DNA of 64,000 bases, taken from assembly GCF_947258575.1 (NCBI RefSeq), contig NZ_CAMYIV010000007.1, forward strand, positions 28,586 through 92,585, given 5' to 3'. The stretch is from an uncultured Alcanivorax sp. (GTDB lineage Bacteria > Pseudomonadota > Gammaproteobacteria > Pseudomonadales > Alcanivoracaceae). The translations under genes were made by a program, and so were the position numbers. The notes beneath the pieces are model-generated. The model was given only the letters and a program-made list of their open reading frames with translations. It made no database searches and had not been told where the DNA came from. Positions 46,596-57,189 of the stretch are shown here, in pieces. Within the stretch, counting starts at the first letter, position 1; each line of letters opens with the position of its first letter.

Positions 46596-47411
46596 ATGAA
46601 GACCATCATCCCACCTTGGCTACTTTGCACCTTAACCTGTGTCATGTTCACAGGATGCAAGAGCGCTAAAACGCTTTATAATGGTGTGGCTTGTGGCTCC
46701 GGAGCAATATGCACAGAGGCCTACCCTCAGGAATCTCTGTCTGGAACAAGAAACCCTGACAAAATTGTTGTCGCACCACCGTATTTCGAGCTCGAAATAC
46801 GCGACCAGGATGGCGCTTACCACCCTTACCCTACGATGCTCGAACGAATTCCGCCTGATACGATTCAGCATTATCAGAAGCATGCCGACGCCTACGAAAT
46901 TTCTCTCTCCACGCCTTCTTTCGATCTCTCCAATCACTTAGACGAGTTTAAGAACCTATACGCTGATACTTTTATTGATTTTGCCCCTATCGGCCGCCCC
47001 ACTCCTAGCGTGAAAGGCTTTCTACTGGAAATGGCCACAGGACCTGAACGAGTAAACCCCGCGAAGACAGACTCCATTATACTTGATGGAAACCGCGCCA
47101 CGGAGCAGTTGGAAGCGGACGAGGCATGCTGCATCGTTCTCACCAGAGTGAGAGGATGGCATGAAAGTCGCGAAAGCTATAACGCTTCCGTGACCAGTGC
47201 CATCATCTTCAGTTCTTTAGCTGGCAGTAGTGGCGCCGCCTCTTATGCAGGAGAAGTAGTTGTGGACATGGCAGTCATTCGGCTCCAGGACGGCAAGCTC
47301 ATCTGGAGCTCTCAAACGACCGGCCCGGTCAGTGGCCTTGCCATGCAAAGAGGGATCACCCCGTATTATTCTGCTGTCGCCAATCTTCGCCTGGAGTCGA
47401 GCGATAAATGA
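46596..47411 (+). CDS. orphan lipoprotein, A+T-richer than its surroundings
   Basis: 271 aa, function not recognised. Signal peptide with lipobox FTGC (Cys 21). It carries several Cys in the mature N-terminus (ACGSGAIC) and a later CC (EACCIVL). A Gly/Ala-rich stretch ([20 protein letters not shown]) precedes a C-terminal strand-like region ([13 protein letters not shown]). Base composition and codon use (more A/T-ending codons) differ visibly from uvrA and the next gene, suggesting recent acquisition. It starts 2 nt after the uvrA stop. Confidence 0.7.
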   Translation: MKTIIPPWLLCTLTCVMFTGCKSAKTLYNGVACGSGAICTEAYPQESLSGTRNPDKIVVAPPYFELEIRDQDGAYHPYPTMLERIPPDTIQHYQKHADAYEISLSTPSFDLSNHLDEFKNLYADTFIDFAPIGRPTPSVKGFLLEMATGPERVNPAKTDSIILDGNRATEQLEADEACCIVLTRVRGWHESRESYNASVTSAIIFSSLAGSSGAASYAGEVVVDMAVIRLQDGKLIWSSQTTGPVSGLAMQRGITPYYSAVANLRLESSDK

Positions 47412-47532
47412 CCTTCAGACTGTGCTCTACTCCATAACGTCGACCCTTGTAATACCGCCGCCACCGGAACCAAATATCAGCGTCACAACCCGCTCACAGA
47501 CTCAACCTCCACGGCAACCCTGGAGGCTGATT

Positions 47533-48804
47533 ATGAAATCGATATGGGCATGGAAAGCATGCATCGCCACCCTGGCCATCAGTATTGGCACTGCAGCCTG
47601 TGCCGGGCACGGCTCCGACGGCAAAAGCAGCGTGGAGCTGGGGCCGCGCCCCTATTACCTGGTTGCAGACATGGACGAGGGGCCGCTGAAGCAAGCCCTC
47701 CAGGACTGTGCCAGCCGACCGCGTCCGCAACAGGCCAGTGACTTTTCCATTGGCCATCGTGGCGCGCCGCTGCAATTCCCCGAACATACCGAAGAGTCCT
47801 ACCGGGCCGCCGCCCGCATGGGCGCCGGCATCGTGGAATGCGATGTGGCCTTCACCAAGGATCGCGAGTTGGTCTGTCGCCATTCCCAGTGCGATCTGCA
47901 CACCACCACCAACATTCTCGACACCGACCTGGCCGACCAGTGCAGCGAGCCTTTCTCCCCTTTTGATGGCAGCAACCCGGCCAGCGCCCGCTGCTGTACC
48001 AGCGATATCACCCTGGCCCAGTTCAAGACACTCACCGGCAAGATGGATGGCGCCAACCCCCGCGCCACTACCGTGGAGGAATACCTGAAGGGCACGGCTG
48101 GTTGGCGAACGGACCTCTACAGCCAAAGCGGCACCCTGCTCAGTCACAGGGAGAGCATCGCCCTGTTTCAGGAGCTCGGGGTAAAGATGACGCCCGAGCT
48201 GAAAGCGCCACAGGTATCCATCCCCTATCAGGGCGAGTACCGTCAGCAAGACTATGCCAAGCAACTGATTGAGGAATATCGACAAGTCGGTGTACCACCG
48301 AGGGATGTCTTCCCCCAATCCTTCAATCTGGAAGACGTGCGCTACTGGATCGGCCACCACCCCCGCTATGGCCAACAGGCGGTATATCTCGATGGTCGTG
48401 ATAGCGAAGGGCTGGATCCACAGAACCCCGGCACCTGGCAACCCGATATGGACACCCTAGCCGGTTATGGCGTGAACATCATCGCCCCGCCCCTGTGGAT
48501 GCTGGTCACCGTCGATGAGCGCAACCGCATTGTCCCCAGCCCCTATGCCCGGGCCGCCCGCGCTGCCGGCCTGGATATCATCGCCTGGTCCCTGGAGCGT
48601 TCCGGCCCATTGGCCAACGGCGGCGGCTGGTATTACCAGAGTGTTCAACCAGCTATCAATAATGACGGCGACACTTTTACCCTGCTGGATGTGCTGGCGC
48701 GGGACGTGGGTGTTATTGGTGTCTTTTCCGACTGGCCAGCCACCACCTCCTTCTACGCGAGCTGCCAGAAATTCCTGCATGCCAAGCGCCCCGCACTACC
48801 TTAG
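47533..48804 (+). CDS. glycerophosphodiester phosphodiesterase, exported
   Basis: 423 aa GDPD. Signal peptide with possible lipobox TAAC (Cys 23; T at -3 is unusual). The catalytic TIM-barrel starts [18 protein letters not shown], with metal-binding Glu/Asp in [18 protein letters not shown]. Cys-rich inserts ([22 protein letters not shown]) suggest disulfides and a periplasmic or surface location. It hydrolyses glycerophosphodiesters to glycerol-3-phosphate for phosphate or carbon supply. GGAGG lies six bases before ATG 47533. Confidence 0.9.
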   Translation: MKSIWAWKACIATLAISIGTAACAGHGSDGKSSVELGPRPYYLVADMDEGPLKQALQDCASRPRPQQASDFSIGHRGAPLQFPEHTEESYRAAARMGAGIVECDVAFTKDRELVCRHSQCDLHTTTNILDTDLADQCSEPFSPFDGSNPASARCCTSDITLAQFKTLTGKMDGANPRATTVEEYLKGTAGWRTDLYSQSGTLLSHRESIALFQELGVKMTPELKAPQVSIPYQGEYRQQDYAKQLIEEYRQVGVPPRDVFPQSFNLEDVRYWIGHHPRYGQQAVYLDGRDSEGLDPQNPGTWQPDMDTLAGYGVNIIAPPLWMLVTVDERNRIVPSPYARAARAAGLDIIAWSLERSGPLANGGGWYYQSVQPAINNDGDTFTLLDVLARDVGVIGVFSDWPATTSFYASCQKFLHAKRPALP

Positions 48805-48876
48805 CGCACGTGCACCACAAGGGCCGTGCCTCGTTCCACCGCGGGGCGCAGGCACCCACAAAGCGGGCCATGACAA

Positions 48877-48892
48877 TGGCACGCTTTCTGCT
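48877..48892 (+). promoter_or_regulatory. sigma-54 (RpoN) type promoter
   Basis: TGGCACGCTTTCTGCT matches TGGCACGNNNNTTGCW with a single T-to-C difference and exact GG-N10-GC spacing. Predicted start near 48903, 65 nt before the ATG at 48968. Confidence 0.65.
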
Positions 48893-48967
48893 TTGATAGA
48901 TCTGAACTGAGGCCTTGCTTCAGCCAACGTCAGCTTCCCAGGGCAACCATTCAAAGGAGTCTGTGAA

Positions 48968-49348
48968 ATGGACGCCACCACCGACCACCGCTGGTTGATG
49001 CAGTACAACATCGTCAACCTGGTTAATCAGTGTCGACGGTTGATTCGGGCTGAATTCGACGAAAGCCTGTCACTGACCGATCCGGCACTGCGCCATAAAC
49101 TGGCCCATTATGCCGGCCTGACCCGCTCTCAGGGCATGCAACGACTTTACGGGGAAATTCGCCTGGCGCTACTGGAGCTGGAAGGCAAAGACCCGCCATT
49201 GACTCCATCCGCCAACGGCGCAGTTCGCCTCTATCGAGGGCAACCGGTAGAAACCCGCAACACTCAAAACACAAAGGATGAGACCGGCTCGGTACAGCGA
49301 CAGCGCAAGGGCTTGATGTATCGGGGACACAAAGTAGCGCAGGGGTAG
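48968..49348 (+). CDS. hypothetical protein (126 aa) behind a sigma-54-type promoter
   Basis: Not recognised. The N-terminal ~75 residues look helical and amphipathic (IVNLVNQCRRLIRAEFDESL, LYGEIRLALLELEG). The rest is polar and basic (RQRKGLMYRGHKVAQG) and likely disordered. AAAGGAG precedes ATG by ~9 nt. No membrane segment. It converges on the DOPA-dioxygenase-like gene with a 21-nt gap. It is the second small unknown gene in the window to follow a sigma-54-type promoter. Confidence 0.65.
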   Translation: MDATTDHRWLMQYNIVNLVNQCRRLIRAEFDESLSLTDPALRHKLAHYAGLTRSQGMQRLYGEIRLALLELEGKDPPLTPSANGAVRLYRGQPVETRNTQNTKDETGSVQRQRKGLMYRGHKVAQG

Positions 49349-49369
49349 TTAGCGGGTTGAGTCAGGCAA

Positions 49370-49705
49370 TCAGGCGGAGAACTGGAAGATACTCAGGTCC
49401 AGCGGCAGGCTTTCACCCAGCCACATCACCAACTCGGTGTGATCGCGCAGATCATCACCACTAAGACCGTGAACAAAAACCGTCAGCCCGTTACGGCTGG
49501 CCATCAACCAGGGGATCACATCCCCGGCCAGGCGGCGCGGAATGGATAGCTGGCAGCTCCAGCAGGGGTGCGGGCCCACCGGCTTGCGATGCATGTGCCC
49601 CATGGGTATGTCGAAATGCTGGTGGGCGGCCTGGCACAGCGCTGCCGCTTGGGAAAACGTGGATTCATCGAAATAGACGTGTGCATGAAAGCCGTTGATT
49701 GCCAT
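49370..49705 (-). CDS. DOPA 4,5-dioxygenase-family protein
   Basis: 111 aa. The family His residues appear in FHAHVYFD (near 6-13), MGHMHRKPVGPHP (35-47) and LRDHTELVMWLG. Fungal and plant homologues cleave DOPA extradiol-wise; bacterial members are common and mostly uncharacterised. It may bind Fe(II). It lies alone between the hypothetical gene and the rplQ terminator. Confidence 0.88.
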   Translation of the reverse strand: MAINGFHAHVYFDESTFSQAAALCQAAHQHFDIPMGHMHRKPVGPHPCWSCQLSIPRRLAGDVIPWLMASRNGLTVFVHGLSGDDLRDHTELVMWLGESLPLDLSIFQFSA

Positions 49706-49777
49706 ATGCCCTGCCTCTGAGATCTAGTCGGCCTCTCCTGACAGCATAGTACAAGTCCGCCGGCTTACGACAGACAT

Positions 49778-49808
49778 AAAAAAACCGGGCAATATGCCCG
49801 GTTTTTTT
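49778..49808 (-). terminator. intrinsic terminator at the end of the ribosomal protein supercluster
   Basis: CCGGGC (49785-49790)/GCCCGG (49796-49801) flanked by A7 and T7, 14 nt after the rplQ stop. It could work in both directions. Confidence 0.92.
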
Positions 49809-49821
49809 GAAGCTTCGACGC

Positions 49822-50205
49822 TTATTCTTCGTCAGCGTCCGCCAGCTCAGGACGATCAACCAGCTCAACATAGGCCATCGGTGCATTGTCACCAGCACGG
49901 AAACCCATCTTGAGGATACGGATGTAACCGCCAGGACGGCTCTGGTAACGCGGACCCAGGTCATTGAACAGCTTGCCGACCACTTCCTTGGAGCGGGTGC
50001 GGTCGAAAGCCAGACGACGGTTCGCTACCGAGTCTTCCTTCGCAAGAGTGATCAGCGGCTCAGCCACACGACGCAGCTCTTTAGCTTTCGGCAGAGTGGT
50101 CTTGATCACTTCGTGCTCCAGCAGAGACACAGCCATGTTACGGAACATAGCCTGACGATGAGAGCTGTTCCGATTCAGTTTTCTGCCGCTTTTGCGATGA
50201 CGCAT
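49822..50205 (-). CDS. rplQ: 50S ribosomal protein L17
   Basis: 127 aa, begins [20 protein letters not shown], the invariant L17 start. Last gene of the alpha operon, 49 nt after rpoA. An acidic tail (ELADADEE) precedes the stop. Confidence 0.98.
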   Translation of the reverse strand: MRHRKSGRKLNRNSSHRQAMFRNMAVSLLEHEVIKTTLPKAKELRRVAEPLITLAKEDSVANRRLAFDRTRSKEVVGKLFNDLGPRYQSRPGGYIRILKMGFRAGDNAPMAYVELVDRPELADADEE

Positions 50206-50254
50206 GATTCTGTTCCTATGTTCAGGGGCGCTTCACAGCGTCCACAACAACTAA

Positions 50255-51262
50255 TTAGCGCAATTTGGTGTTCAACCGGTCATCATCACGGAGACTGACC
50301 GGCGGCCAGTTCTCGAGACGCATGCCCAGTGACAAGCCCTTGGAGGCCAACACATCTTTGATCTCGGTCAGCGACTTCTTACCCAGGTTCGGGGTTTTCA
50401 GCAGCTCCACCTCGGTACGCTGTACCAGATCACCGATGTAGTAGATGTTTTCCGCTTTCAAACAGTTAGCGGAGCGAACCGTCAGCTCAAGATCATCCAC
50501 CGGACGCAGCAGGATAGGATCAATTTCCTCACGCTCCTGCTTCGGCTCAGGCTTGGCATCCTGTTCCAGGTCTACAAACACCGCGATCTGCTGCTGCAGA
50601 ATTGTTGCTGCACGACGAATCGCTTCTTCCGGATCGATGGTACCGTCTGTTTCCAGATCGATAACCAGTTTATCCAGGTCAGTACGCTGCTCTACACGAG
50701 CGGCTTCGACCACGTAAGCCACACGACGAACCGGGCTGTAGCTGGCATCCAGCTGCAGTCGGCCAATACCGCGGGTTTCGTCATCATCTGACTGACGGGC
50801 ATCAGCGGCCACATAACCGCGACCCTTCTGCACCTTCAGCTTCACACGCAGTTCGGTGTCGCCAGTGATGGTGCAAATCAGATGATCCGGGTTGACGATC
50901 TCAACACTGTGATCACGCTGGATATCGCTCGCGGTGACAACACCCGGGCCTTTCTTGACCAGTTCCAGCGTTGCTTCTTCGCGATCTTCCATCTTCAGGG
51001 CAACGCCCTTCAGGTTCAGCATGATGTTGATCACATCTTCCTGAACCCCTTCGATGGAAGAGTATTCGTGCTGTACCCCGTCGATCTCCACTTCGGTGAT
51101 CGCACAGCCGGGCATACTGGAGATCAGGATGCGACGCAGCGCAGTCCCCAGGGTGTGGCCAAAGCCACGCTCCAGCGGTTCCAGAACCACCTTTGCATGG
51201 TTCTGATTGATCGCGTTGACCGCGATCGAGCGGGGCGTGAGAAAGTCGTTCACGGCGGTCAT
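50255..51262 (-). CDS. rpoA: RNA polymerase alpha subunit
   Basis: 335 aa. The N-terminal assembly domain (residues ~1-235; [20 protein letters not shown]) and the C-terminal UP-element/activator-binding domain (~250-330; [20 protein letters not shown]) are joined by an acidic linker. Between rpsD and rplQ as in E. coli. Confidence 0.99.
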   Translation of the reverse strand: MTAVNDFLTPRSIAVNAINQNHAKVVLEPLERGFGHTLGTALRRILISSMPGCAITEVEIDGVQHEYSSIEGVQEDVINIMLNLKGVALKMEDREEATLELVKKGPGVVTASDIQRDHSVEIVNPDHLICTITGDTELRVKLKVQKGRGYVAADARQSDDDETRGIGRLQLDASYSPVRRVAYVVEAARVEQRTDLDKLVIDLETDGTIDPEEAIRRAATILQQQIAVFVDLEQDAKPEPKQEREEIDPILLRPVDDLELTVRSANCLKAENIYYIGDLVQRTEVELLKTPNLGKKSLTEIKDVLASKGLSLGMRLENWPPVSLRDDDRLNTKLR

Positions 51263-51282
51263 AGAGATCCCTCAGGCAGTCC

Positions 51283-51915
51283 TTACTTGGAGTACAGCTC
51301 GACGATCAGATTTTCGTTGATCTCGGCAGGCAGGTCGATACGCTCAGGCTTAGCCTTGTAGGTACCTTCCAGCTTTTTCTCGTCAACTTCGAGCCAAGGC
51401 ATAAAGCCACGCTGCTGAGCCAGCTCCATGGCGTTTTTCACGCGCAACTGAGCTTTGGACTTCTCGCGAACGGTGATGATGTCACCCGGCTTAACCTGGT
51501 AGGAAGCCACGTTGACAGACTGACCGTTGACCAGAATCGCACGATGACTTACCAGCTGACGCGCTTCAGCGCGGGTAGAGCCGAAGCCCATGCGGTAAAC
51601 CACGTTATCCAGACGACCTTCAAGCAGCTGCAGCAGGACTTCGCCAGTTGCACCCTTGGAGGAAGCCGCTTTCTTGTAGTAGCTACGGAACTGCTTTTCC
51701 AGCACACCATAGGTACGACGAACTTTCTGCTTCTCGCGGAGCTGCACACCGTAATCTGACAAACGAGCCGGACGACGACCGCTAGCGCCAGCTGCCTGAC
51801 CGGGTGCCTGCTCGGCTTTACACTTGGATTCCAGAGGGCGGATACCGCTCTTCAGGAACAGATCGGTGCCTTCACGACGGGAAAGCTTGCACTTGGGACC
51901 GATGTATCTTGCCAT
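51283..51915 (-). CDS. rpsD: 30S ribosomal protein S4
   Basis: 210 aa, begins [20 protein letters not shown]. Primary 16S rRNA-binding protein with an S4 RNA-binding fold in the middle ([20 protein letters not shown]). In E. coli it represses the alpha operon by binding the rpsM leader; a structured leader is also present here. Confidence 0.98.
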   Translation of the reverse strand: MARYIGPKCKLSRREGTDLFLKSGIRPLESKCKAEQAPGQAAGASGRRPARLSDYGVQLREKQKVRRTYGVLEKQFRSYYKKAASSKGATGEVLLQLLEGRLDNVVYRMGFGSTRAEARQLVSHRAILVNGQSVNVASYQVKPGDIITVREKSKAQLRVKNAMELAQQRGFMPWLEVDEKKLEGTYKAKPERIDLPAEINENLIVELYSK

Positions 51916-51931
51916 CTTGCTTTAACTCCCG

Positions 51932-52330
51932 TTACACGCGACGCTTTTTGGGCGGACGACAGCCGTTATGCGGAATCGGCGTAACGTCCTCAATATGGGT
52001 AATCTTGTAGCCACAGCCATTCAGAGCACGAATGGAAGATTCGCGACCTGGGCCAGGGCCTTTTACCCGTACTTCCAAATTTTTGAGACCGTAGTCCTTG
52101 GCAGCATTACCCGCGTTTTCAGCAGCCACCTGGGCAGCAAACGGGGTGCTCTTACGGGAACCACGGAAACCAGCGCCACCGGAGGTCGCCCAGGACAACG
52201 CATTGCCCTGACGATCAGTGATGGTGATGATGGTATTGTTGAAGGATGCGTGCACGTGGGCGATACCGTCTGCAACGGTACGCGTTACCTTCTTACGACG
52301 TGCGCCACTATCTTTCTTTGACTTAGCCAT
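51932..52330 (-). CDS. rpsK: 30S ribosomal protein S11
   Basis: 132 aa; [39 protein letters not shown] and the C-terminal [11 protein letters not shown] are characteristic. It forms part of the mRNA exit-channel platform. Second gene of the alpha operon. Confidence 0.98.
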   Translation of the reverse strand: MAKSKKDSGARRKKVTRTVADGIAHVHASFNNTIITITDRQGNALSWATSGGAGFRGSRKSTPFAAQVAAENAGNAAKDYGLKNLEVRVKGPGPGRESSIRALNGCGYKITHIEDVTPIPHNGCRPPKKRRV

Positions 52331-52365
52331 AATGCCTATCCAAATCCAGCCGCTGACGTTTCAGC

Positions 52366-52722
52366 TTATTTGCGAATCGGTTTACGCGGACCTTTACGAG
52401 TCCGAGCATTGGTCTTGGTACGCTGGCCACGCAGTGGCAAGCCGCGACGATGACGGATACCACGGTAGCAACCGAGGTCCATCAGACGCTTGATGTTCAT
52501 GGTGATTTCCCGGCGCAGGTCACCTTCAGTAGACAACTTGGCTACTTCGCCACGAATGACGTCAAGTTGTTCACCGCTCAGATCACGCACTTTCGCGGTC
52601 TGATCAATACCGGCCGCTGTACAGATCTCAGCTGCACGGGTACGACCGATCCCGAAGATGTAGGTGAGAGAGATCACCGTGTGCTTATTTTCCGGGATGT
52701 TAACGCCTGCAATACGGGCCAT
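52366..52722 (-). CDS. rpsM: 30S ribosomal protein S13
   Basis: 118 aa, begins [20 protein letters not shown] and ends in the basic tail [16 protein letters not shown] that contacts tRNA. First gene of the alpha operon, separated from rpmJ by 116 nt that hold a promoter and hairpins. Confidence 0.98.
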   Translation of the reverse strand: MARIAGVNIPENKHTVISLTYIFGIGRTRAAEICTAAGIDQTAKVRDLSGEQLDVIRGEVAKLSTEGDLRREITMNIKRLMDLGCYRGIRHRRGLPLRGQRTKTNARTRKGPRKPIRK

Positions 52723-52783
52723 CCGAATATCTCCGATTCACAAAACGGGTGGCGCCAGACTCAAGGGCGCCGAAAGGCGGCAG

Positions 52784-52812
52784 AGTCTAGCGCTACGCCG
52801 ACTGAATTTCAA
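52784..52812 (-). promoter_or_regulatory. promoter and leader of the alpha operon (rpsM-rpsK-rpsD-rpoA-rplQ)
   Basis: Minus strand: -35 TTGAAA (52807-52812), 17-nt spacer, -10 TAGACT (52784-52789); predicted start near 52777. The ~55-nt leader contains CGCC-TTTC-GGCG and GGCGCC-N9-GGCGCC stems that overlap. This recalls the S4-responsive alpha leader, though I cannot show the same pseudoknot. Confidence 0.6.
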
Positions 52813-52838
52813 CCAAACACTTAAAAGAAGACGTAACC

Positions 52839-52955
52839 TTAACCCTGGCGCTGCTTGTGCCGGGGTTCGGCACTGCAGATAACCATGACGCGACCCTTAC
52901 GACGGATCACTTTGCAGTTTCGGCAGATCTTCTTCACAGAAGCCTGAACTTTCAT
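52839..52955 (-). CDS. rpmJ: 50S ribosomal protein L36
   Basis: 38 aa, [20 protein letters not shown] through [11 protein letters not shown]. It is the zinc-binding form with Cys 11, Cys 14, Cys 27 and His 33. Last gene of the spc operon, 17 nt after secY. Confidence 0.97.
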   Translation of the reverse strand: MKVQASVKKICRNCKVIRRKGRVMVICSAEPRHKQRQG

Positions 52956-52972
52956 CGCACTCGCCTCGTTCG

Positions 52973-54355
52973 TTAACGCACCAGACCGGTGCCACCATAC
53001 CCTTTCAGGTTGGATTTCTTCATCAACTTCTCATACTGGGTGGACGTCAGGTGCGAATTAACCTGCGACCAGAAGTCCATCACTACCACCACTACAATCA
53101 GCAGGGAGGTGCCGCCCAGATAGAAAGGCACGTTGGCAACTGCCTGCAGACCCAGCGGCAGCAAGCACACCAGCGTCATGTATACCGAACCGATCAGGGT
53201 CAAACGGCCCATCACTGTGTCGATATAGCGAGCAGATTGCTCGCCCGGGCGAATGCCCGGAATATAAGCGCCGGATTTCTTCAGGTTGTCTGCGACATCC
53301 TTCGGATTGAACACCAGCGCAGTATAAAAGTAGCAGAAGAACACGATTGCCAGGGTAAACAGCAAGATATAGAGCGGCGTACCCGGCAGCAGAGCATCAC
53401 TCACGTTTCTCAGTGCCTGACCCCACCAGGAATCCGGATTGGAATCACTGAACCACTGGGTCAGAGATGCCGGAAACAGCAGTATGGAGCTGGCAAAGAT
53501 AGCCGGAATAACACCTGCCATGTTCACCTTCAGCGGCAGATGACTCTGCTGCGCTGCATACACACGACGTCCCTGCTGACGACGGGCATAATTCACCGTA
53601 ATACGGCGCTGTCCACGCTCCATGAAGACCACCCCGAAAATAACGGCGAGGGCTACCAGGAACACAAACAACATCATGATCAGGCTCAGGTCACCAGTAC
53701 GCGCAGACTCGAAGGTCTGTGCAATGGCGCCAGGCAGGCCTGACACGATGGAAGCGAAGATCAGCATGGAAATACCATTGCCAATTCCACGCTCGGTAAT
53801 CTGCTCACCCAACCACATCAGGAATACGGTACCGGTCAGCAAGGTGGTGACAGCGACAAAGTAGAAGCTGGCAACCTGCATGGTGCTGGCCGTTTCCGGC
53901 AGCAGCGTAATGCCCTGGCTGTTCAGTCCGGCCACCATGCCGAAGGACTGGATGCCACCCAGTACTACCGTCAAATAACGGGTGTACTGAGTTATCTTGC
54001 GCCGACCCTGTTCGCCTTCCTTGCGGAGCTGCTCCAGGGTGGGCACTACTGCCGTCATCAGCTGAATCACGATGCTGGCAGTAATATAGGGCATGATGCC
54101 CAACGCAAAAATACTCATGCGTTCCAGGGAACCCCCGGAAAACATGTTGAACAGGCCAAGAATGGTGTCCCGGTTGTTGTTGAACATCTGTTGCAACGCT
54201 TCCGGGTTCATGCCCGGGACCGGGATGTGTGCCCCGATCCGGAACACCACCAGGGCGCCCAACAGAAAACCGATTCGCCGCCACAGCTCACGCATTGCGC
54301 TGCTGTCAGCTTTCGGCGGACCACCATTCAGTGTCTGAGCGCGATTCTTCGCCAT
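52973..54355 (-). CDS. secY: protein translocase subunit SecY
   Basis: 460 aa, ten hydrophobic helices forming the Sec channel in the inner membrane. Motifs [34 protein letters not shown] and the cytosolic loop [18 protein letters not shown] are diagnostic. Between rplO and rpmJ in the spc operon. Confidence 0.98.
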   Translation of the reverse strand: MAKNRAQTLNGGPPKADSSAMRELWRRIGFLLGALVVFRIGAHIPVPGMNPEALQQMFNNNRDTILGLFNMFSGGSLERMSIFALGIMPYITASIVIQLMTAVVPTLEQLRKEGEQGRRKITQYTRYLTVVLGGIQSFGMVAGLNSQGITLLPETASTMQVASFYFVAVTTLLTGTVFLMWLGEQITERGIGNGISMLIFASIVSGLPGAIAQTFESARTGDLSLIMMLFVFLVALAVIFGVVFMERGQRRITVNYARRQQGRRVYAAQQSHLPLKVNMAGVIPAIFASSILLFPASLTQWFSDSNPDSWWGQALRNVSDALLPGTPLYILLFTLAIVFFCYFYTALVFNPKDVADNLKKSGAYIPGIRPGEQSARYIDTVMGRLTLIGSVYMTLVCLLPLGLQAVANVPFYLGGTSLLIVVVVVMDFWSQVNSHLTSTQYEKLMKKSNLKGYGGTGLVR

Positions 54356-54366
54356 AAAGCGCTGCC

Positions 54367-54804
54367 TTATTCTTCGACTTTACCGCCAGCTTTTTCGACC
54401 GCTTCGCGGGCGCCTTTGCTGATCGCTACGCCGCGAATGGTCACTGCACGGTCGATTTCGCCCTGCAGAACAATCTTGGCGCGCTTCATGTCACGACGCA
54501 CAACATTGGCTGCTTTGAGGGCGGCCAGGTCAATCACGTCGCCGTCTACTTTGGCAAGTTCAGCCAGGCGAACTTCCGCAGTGCCCATAGCCAGCTTGGA
54601 CGTGAAACCGAACTTCGGCACACGACGCTGCAGCGGCATTTGGCCACCCTCGAAACCGGGCTTCACAGTACCGCCGGAACGGGACTTCTGACCCTTGTGG
54701 CCGCGACCACCGGTCTTGCCCAGGCCGGAGCCGATACCACGACCAACGCGCTTGGCGTCCGGACGGGAACCTTCAGCGGGATGCAGATCATTCAGACGCA
54801 TCAC
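54367..54804 (-). CDS. rplO: 50S ribosomal protein L15
   Basis: 145 aa; [20 protein letters not shown] then the Gly-rich [20 protein letters not shown]. Its ATG follows the rpmD stop with no gap. Confidence 0.97.
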   Translation of the reverse strand: MMRLNDLHPAEGSRPDAKRVGRGIGSGLGKTGGRGHKGQKSRSGGTVKPGFEGGQMPLQRRVPKFGFTSKLAMGTAEVRLAELAKVDGDVIDLAALKAANVVRRDMKRAKIVLQGEIDRAVTIRGVAISKGAREAVEKAGGKVEE

Positions 54805-54987
54805 TTATTCTCCCTCTACCTGCACCAGATACGCGACCTTGTTGATCATGCCGCGTACTGCCGGGGTATCTTCAACTTCCACAGTGTGGCCAATGCGGCG
54901 CAGACCGAGACCGCGCACAGAGGCCCTATGCTTTTCCAGCCGGCCGTTGATGCTCTTAACCAGCTTTACCTTGATCTTATCAGCCAT
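54805..54987 (-). CDS. rpmD: 50S ribosomal protein L30
   Basis: 60 aa; [20 protein letters not shown] and [20 protein letters not shown]. Between rpsE and rplO, as expected. Confidence 0.97.
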   Translation of the reverse strand: MADKIKVKLVKSINGRLEKHRASVRGLGLRRIGHTVEVEDTPAVRGMINKVAYLVQVEGE

Positions 54988-55010
54988 CGTAACGATTCCG
55001 TTATCTGCGC

Positions 55011-55508
55011 TTAGTTCAGAATGTCTTCGACAGACTTGCCACGCTTGGCTGCCACAGACTCCGGAGAAGCCATGGACTTCAGGCCATTAAAAGTAGCCCG
55101 AACCACGTTTACCGGGTTGGTGGAGCCATAGCACTTGGCCAGTACATTCTGAACGCCTGCGACTTCCAGCACGGCGCGCATGGCACCGCCGGCAATTACA
55201 CCGGTACCGTCATCGGCCGGCTGCATATACACCTTGGAGGCACCGTGACGGGCCTTCATGGGGTGCTGGATGGTGGTGCCATTCAGCTCCACCTGAATCA
55301 TGTTGCGGCGGGCAGCTTCCAGGGCTTTCTGGATAGCAGCAGGCACTTCACGGGCCTTACCACGACCAAAGCCGACCTTACCCTTGCCGTCACCCACTAC
55401 GGTCAACGCGGTAAAACCGAAAATACGGCCGCCTTTAACAACTTTAGCAACCCGGTTTACCTGAACCAGCTTTTCCTGCAGACCTTCGTTGGGATCAACC
55501 TTCGCCAT
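55011..55508 (-). CDS. rpsE: 30S ribosomal protein S5
   Basis: 165 aa; begins [20 protein letters not shown]. The S5 double-stranded RNA-binding domain and [20 protein letters not shown] are visible. The ATG at 55506-55508 is chosen; an in-frame TTG two codons earlier is not supported by homology. Confidence 0.97.
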   Translation of the reverse strand: MAKVDPNEGLQEKLVQVNRVAKVVKGGRIFGFTALTVVGDGKGKVGFGRGKAREVPAAIQKALEAARRNMIQVELNGTTIQHPMKARHGASKVYMQPADDGTGVIAGGAMRAVLEVAGVQNVLAKCYGSTNPVNVVRATFNGLKSMASPESVAAKRGKSVEDILN

Positions 55509-55520
55509 AACCAAGCACCC

Positions 55521-55871
55521 TTAGAATTCAAGACCGTTTTCACGCGCGGCATCCGCCAGCGCTTTAACACGGCCGTGATATTTGAAACCAGAACGGTCAA
55601 AGGCTACGCGCTCAATGCCCGCTTCCTTGGCACGCTGAGCGATCAGCTGGCCAACTTTAACCGCTGCGTCAGCATTGCCTGTCGCGTCTGCACGCAGATC
55701 TTTTTCGACCGTGCTTGCAGATGCCAGTACCTGGTCACCAGCGACAGAGATCACCTGCGCATAAATATGACGCGGGGTACGATGTACGCAAAGGCGAACT
55801 TCGCCCAGCTCGCGAATCTTCAGGCGAGTGCGCTTGGCCCTGCGTAGACGTGAAACTTTTTTGTCTTTCAT
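55521..55871 (-). CDS. rplR: 50S ribosomal protein L18
   Basis: 116 aa; 5S rRNA-binding, [20 protein letters not shown] with [12 protein letters not shown] and a C-terminal [20 protein letters not shown]. Confidence 0.97.
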   Translation of the reverse strand: MKDKKVSRLRRAKRTRLKIRELGEVRLCVHRTPRHIYAQVISVAGDQVLASASTVEKDLRADATGNADAAVKVGQLIAQRAKEAGIERVAFDRSGFKYHGRVKALADAARENGLEF

Positions 55872-55888
55872 GGCATCAATCTCGACAA

Positions 55889-56422
55889 TTATTTCTTCTT
55901 GGCTTCCTTACGGCGCACTTGCTCATCAGCATAGCGCACCCCTTTACCCTTGTAGGGCTCAGGCGGACGGAAGGCCCGAACATTGGCAGCAACCTGACCA
56001 ACCAGCTGCTTATCAATGCCTTTAATGACAATTTCGGTCTGGCTCGGGGTTTCAACGGTAATCCCTTCGGGCAACTCGAAAGCTACCGGATGGGAGAAAC
56101 CGAGGGTCAGGTTCAGTACCTTGCCCTGAGCCTGCGCGCGATAACCCACACCGAGGAGCTGAAGCTTACGCTCGAACCCTTCGGCAACGCCAGTCACCAT
56201 GTTATTCAGCAGAGCACGAGAAGTTCCCGCCAACGCCCATGCCTTCTGGGAATCATCGTGCGGCTTAACTGATACCACACCGTCATCCAGGGACACGGCT
56301 ACCAGCTCGTGTACTTCGTGCTCCAGGCTGCCTTTGCCACCTTTAACGGTGACTTTCTGGCCGTCGACTTTAACTTCGACGCCCTTCGGCAGATTTACCG
56401 GACTTTTAGCTACTCTAGACAT
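55889..56422 (-). CDS. rplF: 50S ribosomal protein L6
   Basis: 177 aa; two repeated L6 domains, [20 protein letters not shown] at the start and the signature [20 protein letters not shown] at the end. Confidence 0.98.
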   Translation of the reverse strand: MSRVAKSPVNLPKGVEVKVDGQKVTVKGGKGSLEHEVHELVAVSLDDGVVSVKPHDDSQKAWALAGTSRALLNNMVTGVAEGFERKLQLLGVGYRAQAQGKVLNLTLGFSHPVAFELPEGITVETPSQTEIVIKGIDKQLVGQVAANVRAFRPPEPYKGKGVRYADEQVRRKEAKKK

Positions 56423-56453
56423 TGCTGCACCTAACCCGTCTACGCCACTTCTG

Positions 56454-56846
56454 TTAGGACACTTCGCAGATCAGCTCGCCACCAACATTGGCTTTGCGCG
56501 CTGCGCGGTCAGAAATAATGCCCTGATTGGTGGATACGATCATGATACCCAGGCCACCTTTGACCTTGGGAATCTCACCCGCGGCCTTGTAGACCCGCAG
56601 ACCAGGACGACTTACCCGTTTGATAGTGTCAATCACCGGGCTGCCTTCGAAATACTTAAGCTCAACCGTCATTACCGGTTTCTTGTCATCGCTGATCTTG
56701 TAATCAGCAATGAAGCCCTCTTCCTTCAGTACTTTGGCTACAGCTTCCTTTGCCTTGGAGGCAGGAATCTCGACCTGTACTTTCTCGGCCATCTGGGCGT
56801 TACGGATACGAGTTAACATATCCGCCATGGTATCTTGCATGCTCAT
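56454..56846 (-). CDS. rpsH: 30S ribosomal protein S8
   Basis: 130 aa, same length as in E. coli; [20 protein letters not shown] and the C-terminal [20 protein letters not shown]. In E. coli it autoregulates the spc operon at the rplE start. Confidence 0.98.
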   Translation of the reverse strand: MSMQDTMADMLTRIRNAQMAEKVQVEIPASKAKEAVAKVLKEEGFIADYKISDDKKPVMTVELKYFEGSPVIDTIKRVSRPGLRVYKAAGEIPKVKGGLGIMIVSTNQGIISDRAARKANVGGELICEVS

Positions 56847-56872
56847 GCCGCAATCGCTCCGCTTAACTTTGC

Positions 56873-57178
56873 TTACCAGCTGGCTTTAACCAGACCGGGA
56901 ACATCACCGCGCATCGCTGCTTCACGCAGCTTGATCCGGCTCAGGCCGAACTTGCGGTAGTAGCCGTGCGGACGACCGGTGATACGACAGCGGTTACGCT
57001 GACGAACCGGGGAAGAATCGCGCGGCAATTTTTGCAGCTGAAGCTGAGCATCCCACTTCGCTTCAGGTTCTGCATTGGGATCCTGGATAATCGCCTTAAG
57101 CGCTGCACGCTTGGCGGCAAAACGCTTAACCAGCTTAGCGCGTTTTGCTTCCCGGTTTTTCATGGATTCTTTAGCCAT
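56873..57178 (-). CDS. rpsN: 30S ribosomal protein S14 (long, zinc-free form)
   Basis: 101 aa; [20 protein letters not shown] and [20 protein letters not shown]. It lacks the CxxC pairs of the short zinc form. Confidence 0.97.
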   Translation of the reverse strand: MAKESMKNREAKRAKLVKRFAAKRAALKAIIQDPNAEPEAKWDAQLQLQKLPRDSSPVRQRNRCRITGRPHGYYRKFGLSRIKLREAAMRGDVPGLVKASW

Positions 57179-57189
57179 GATAAATCCTC

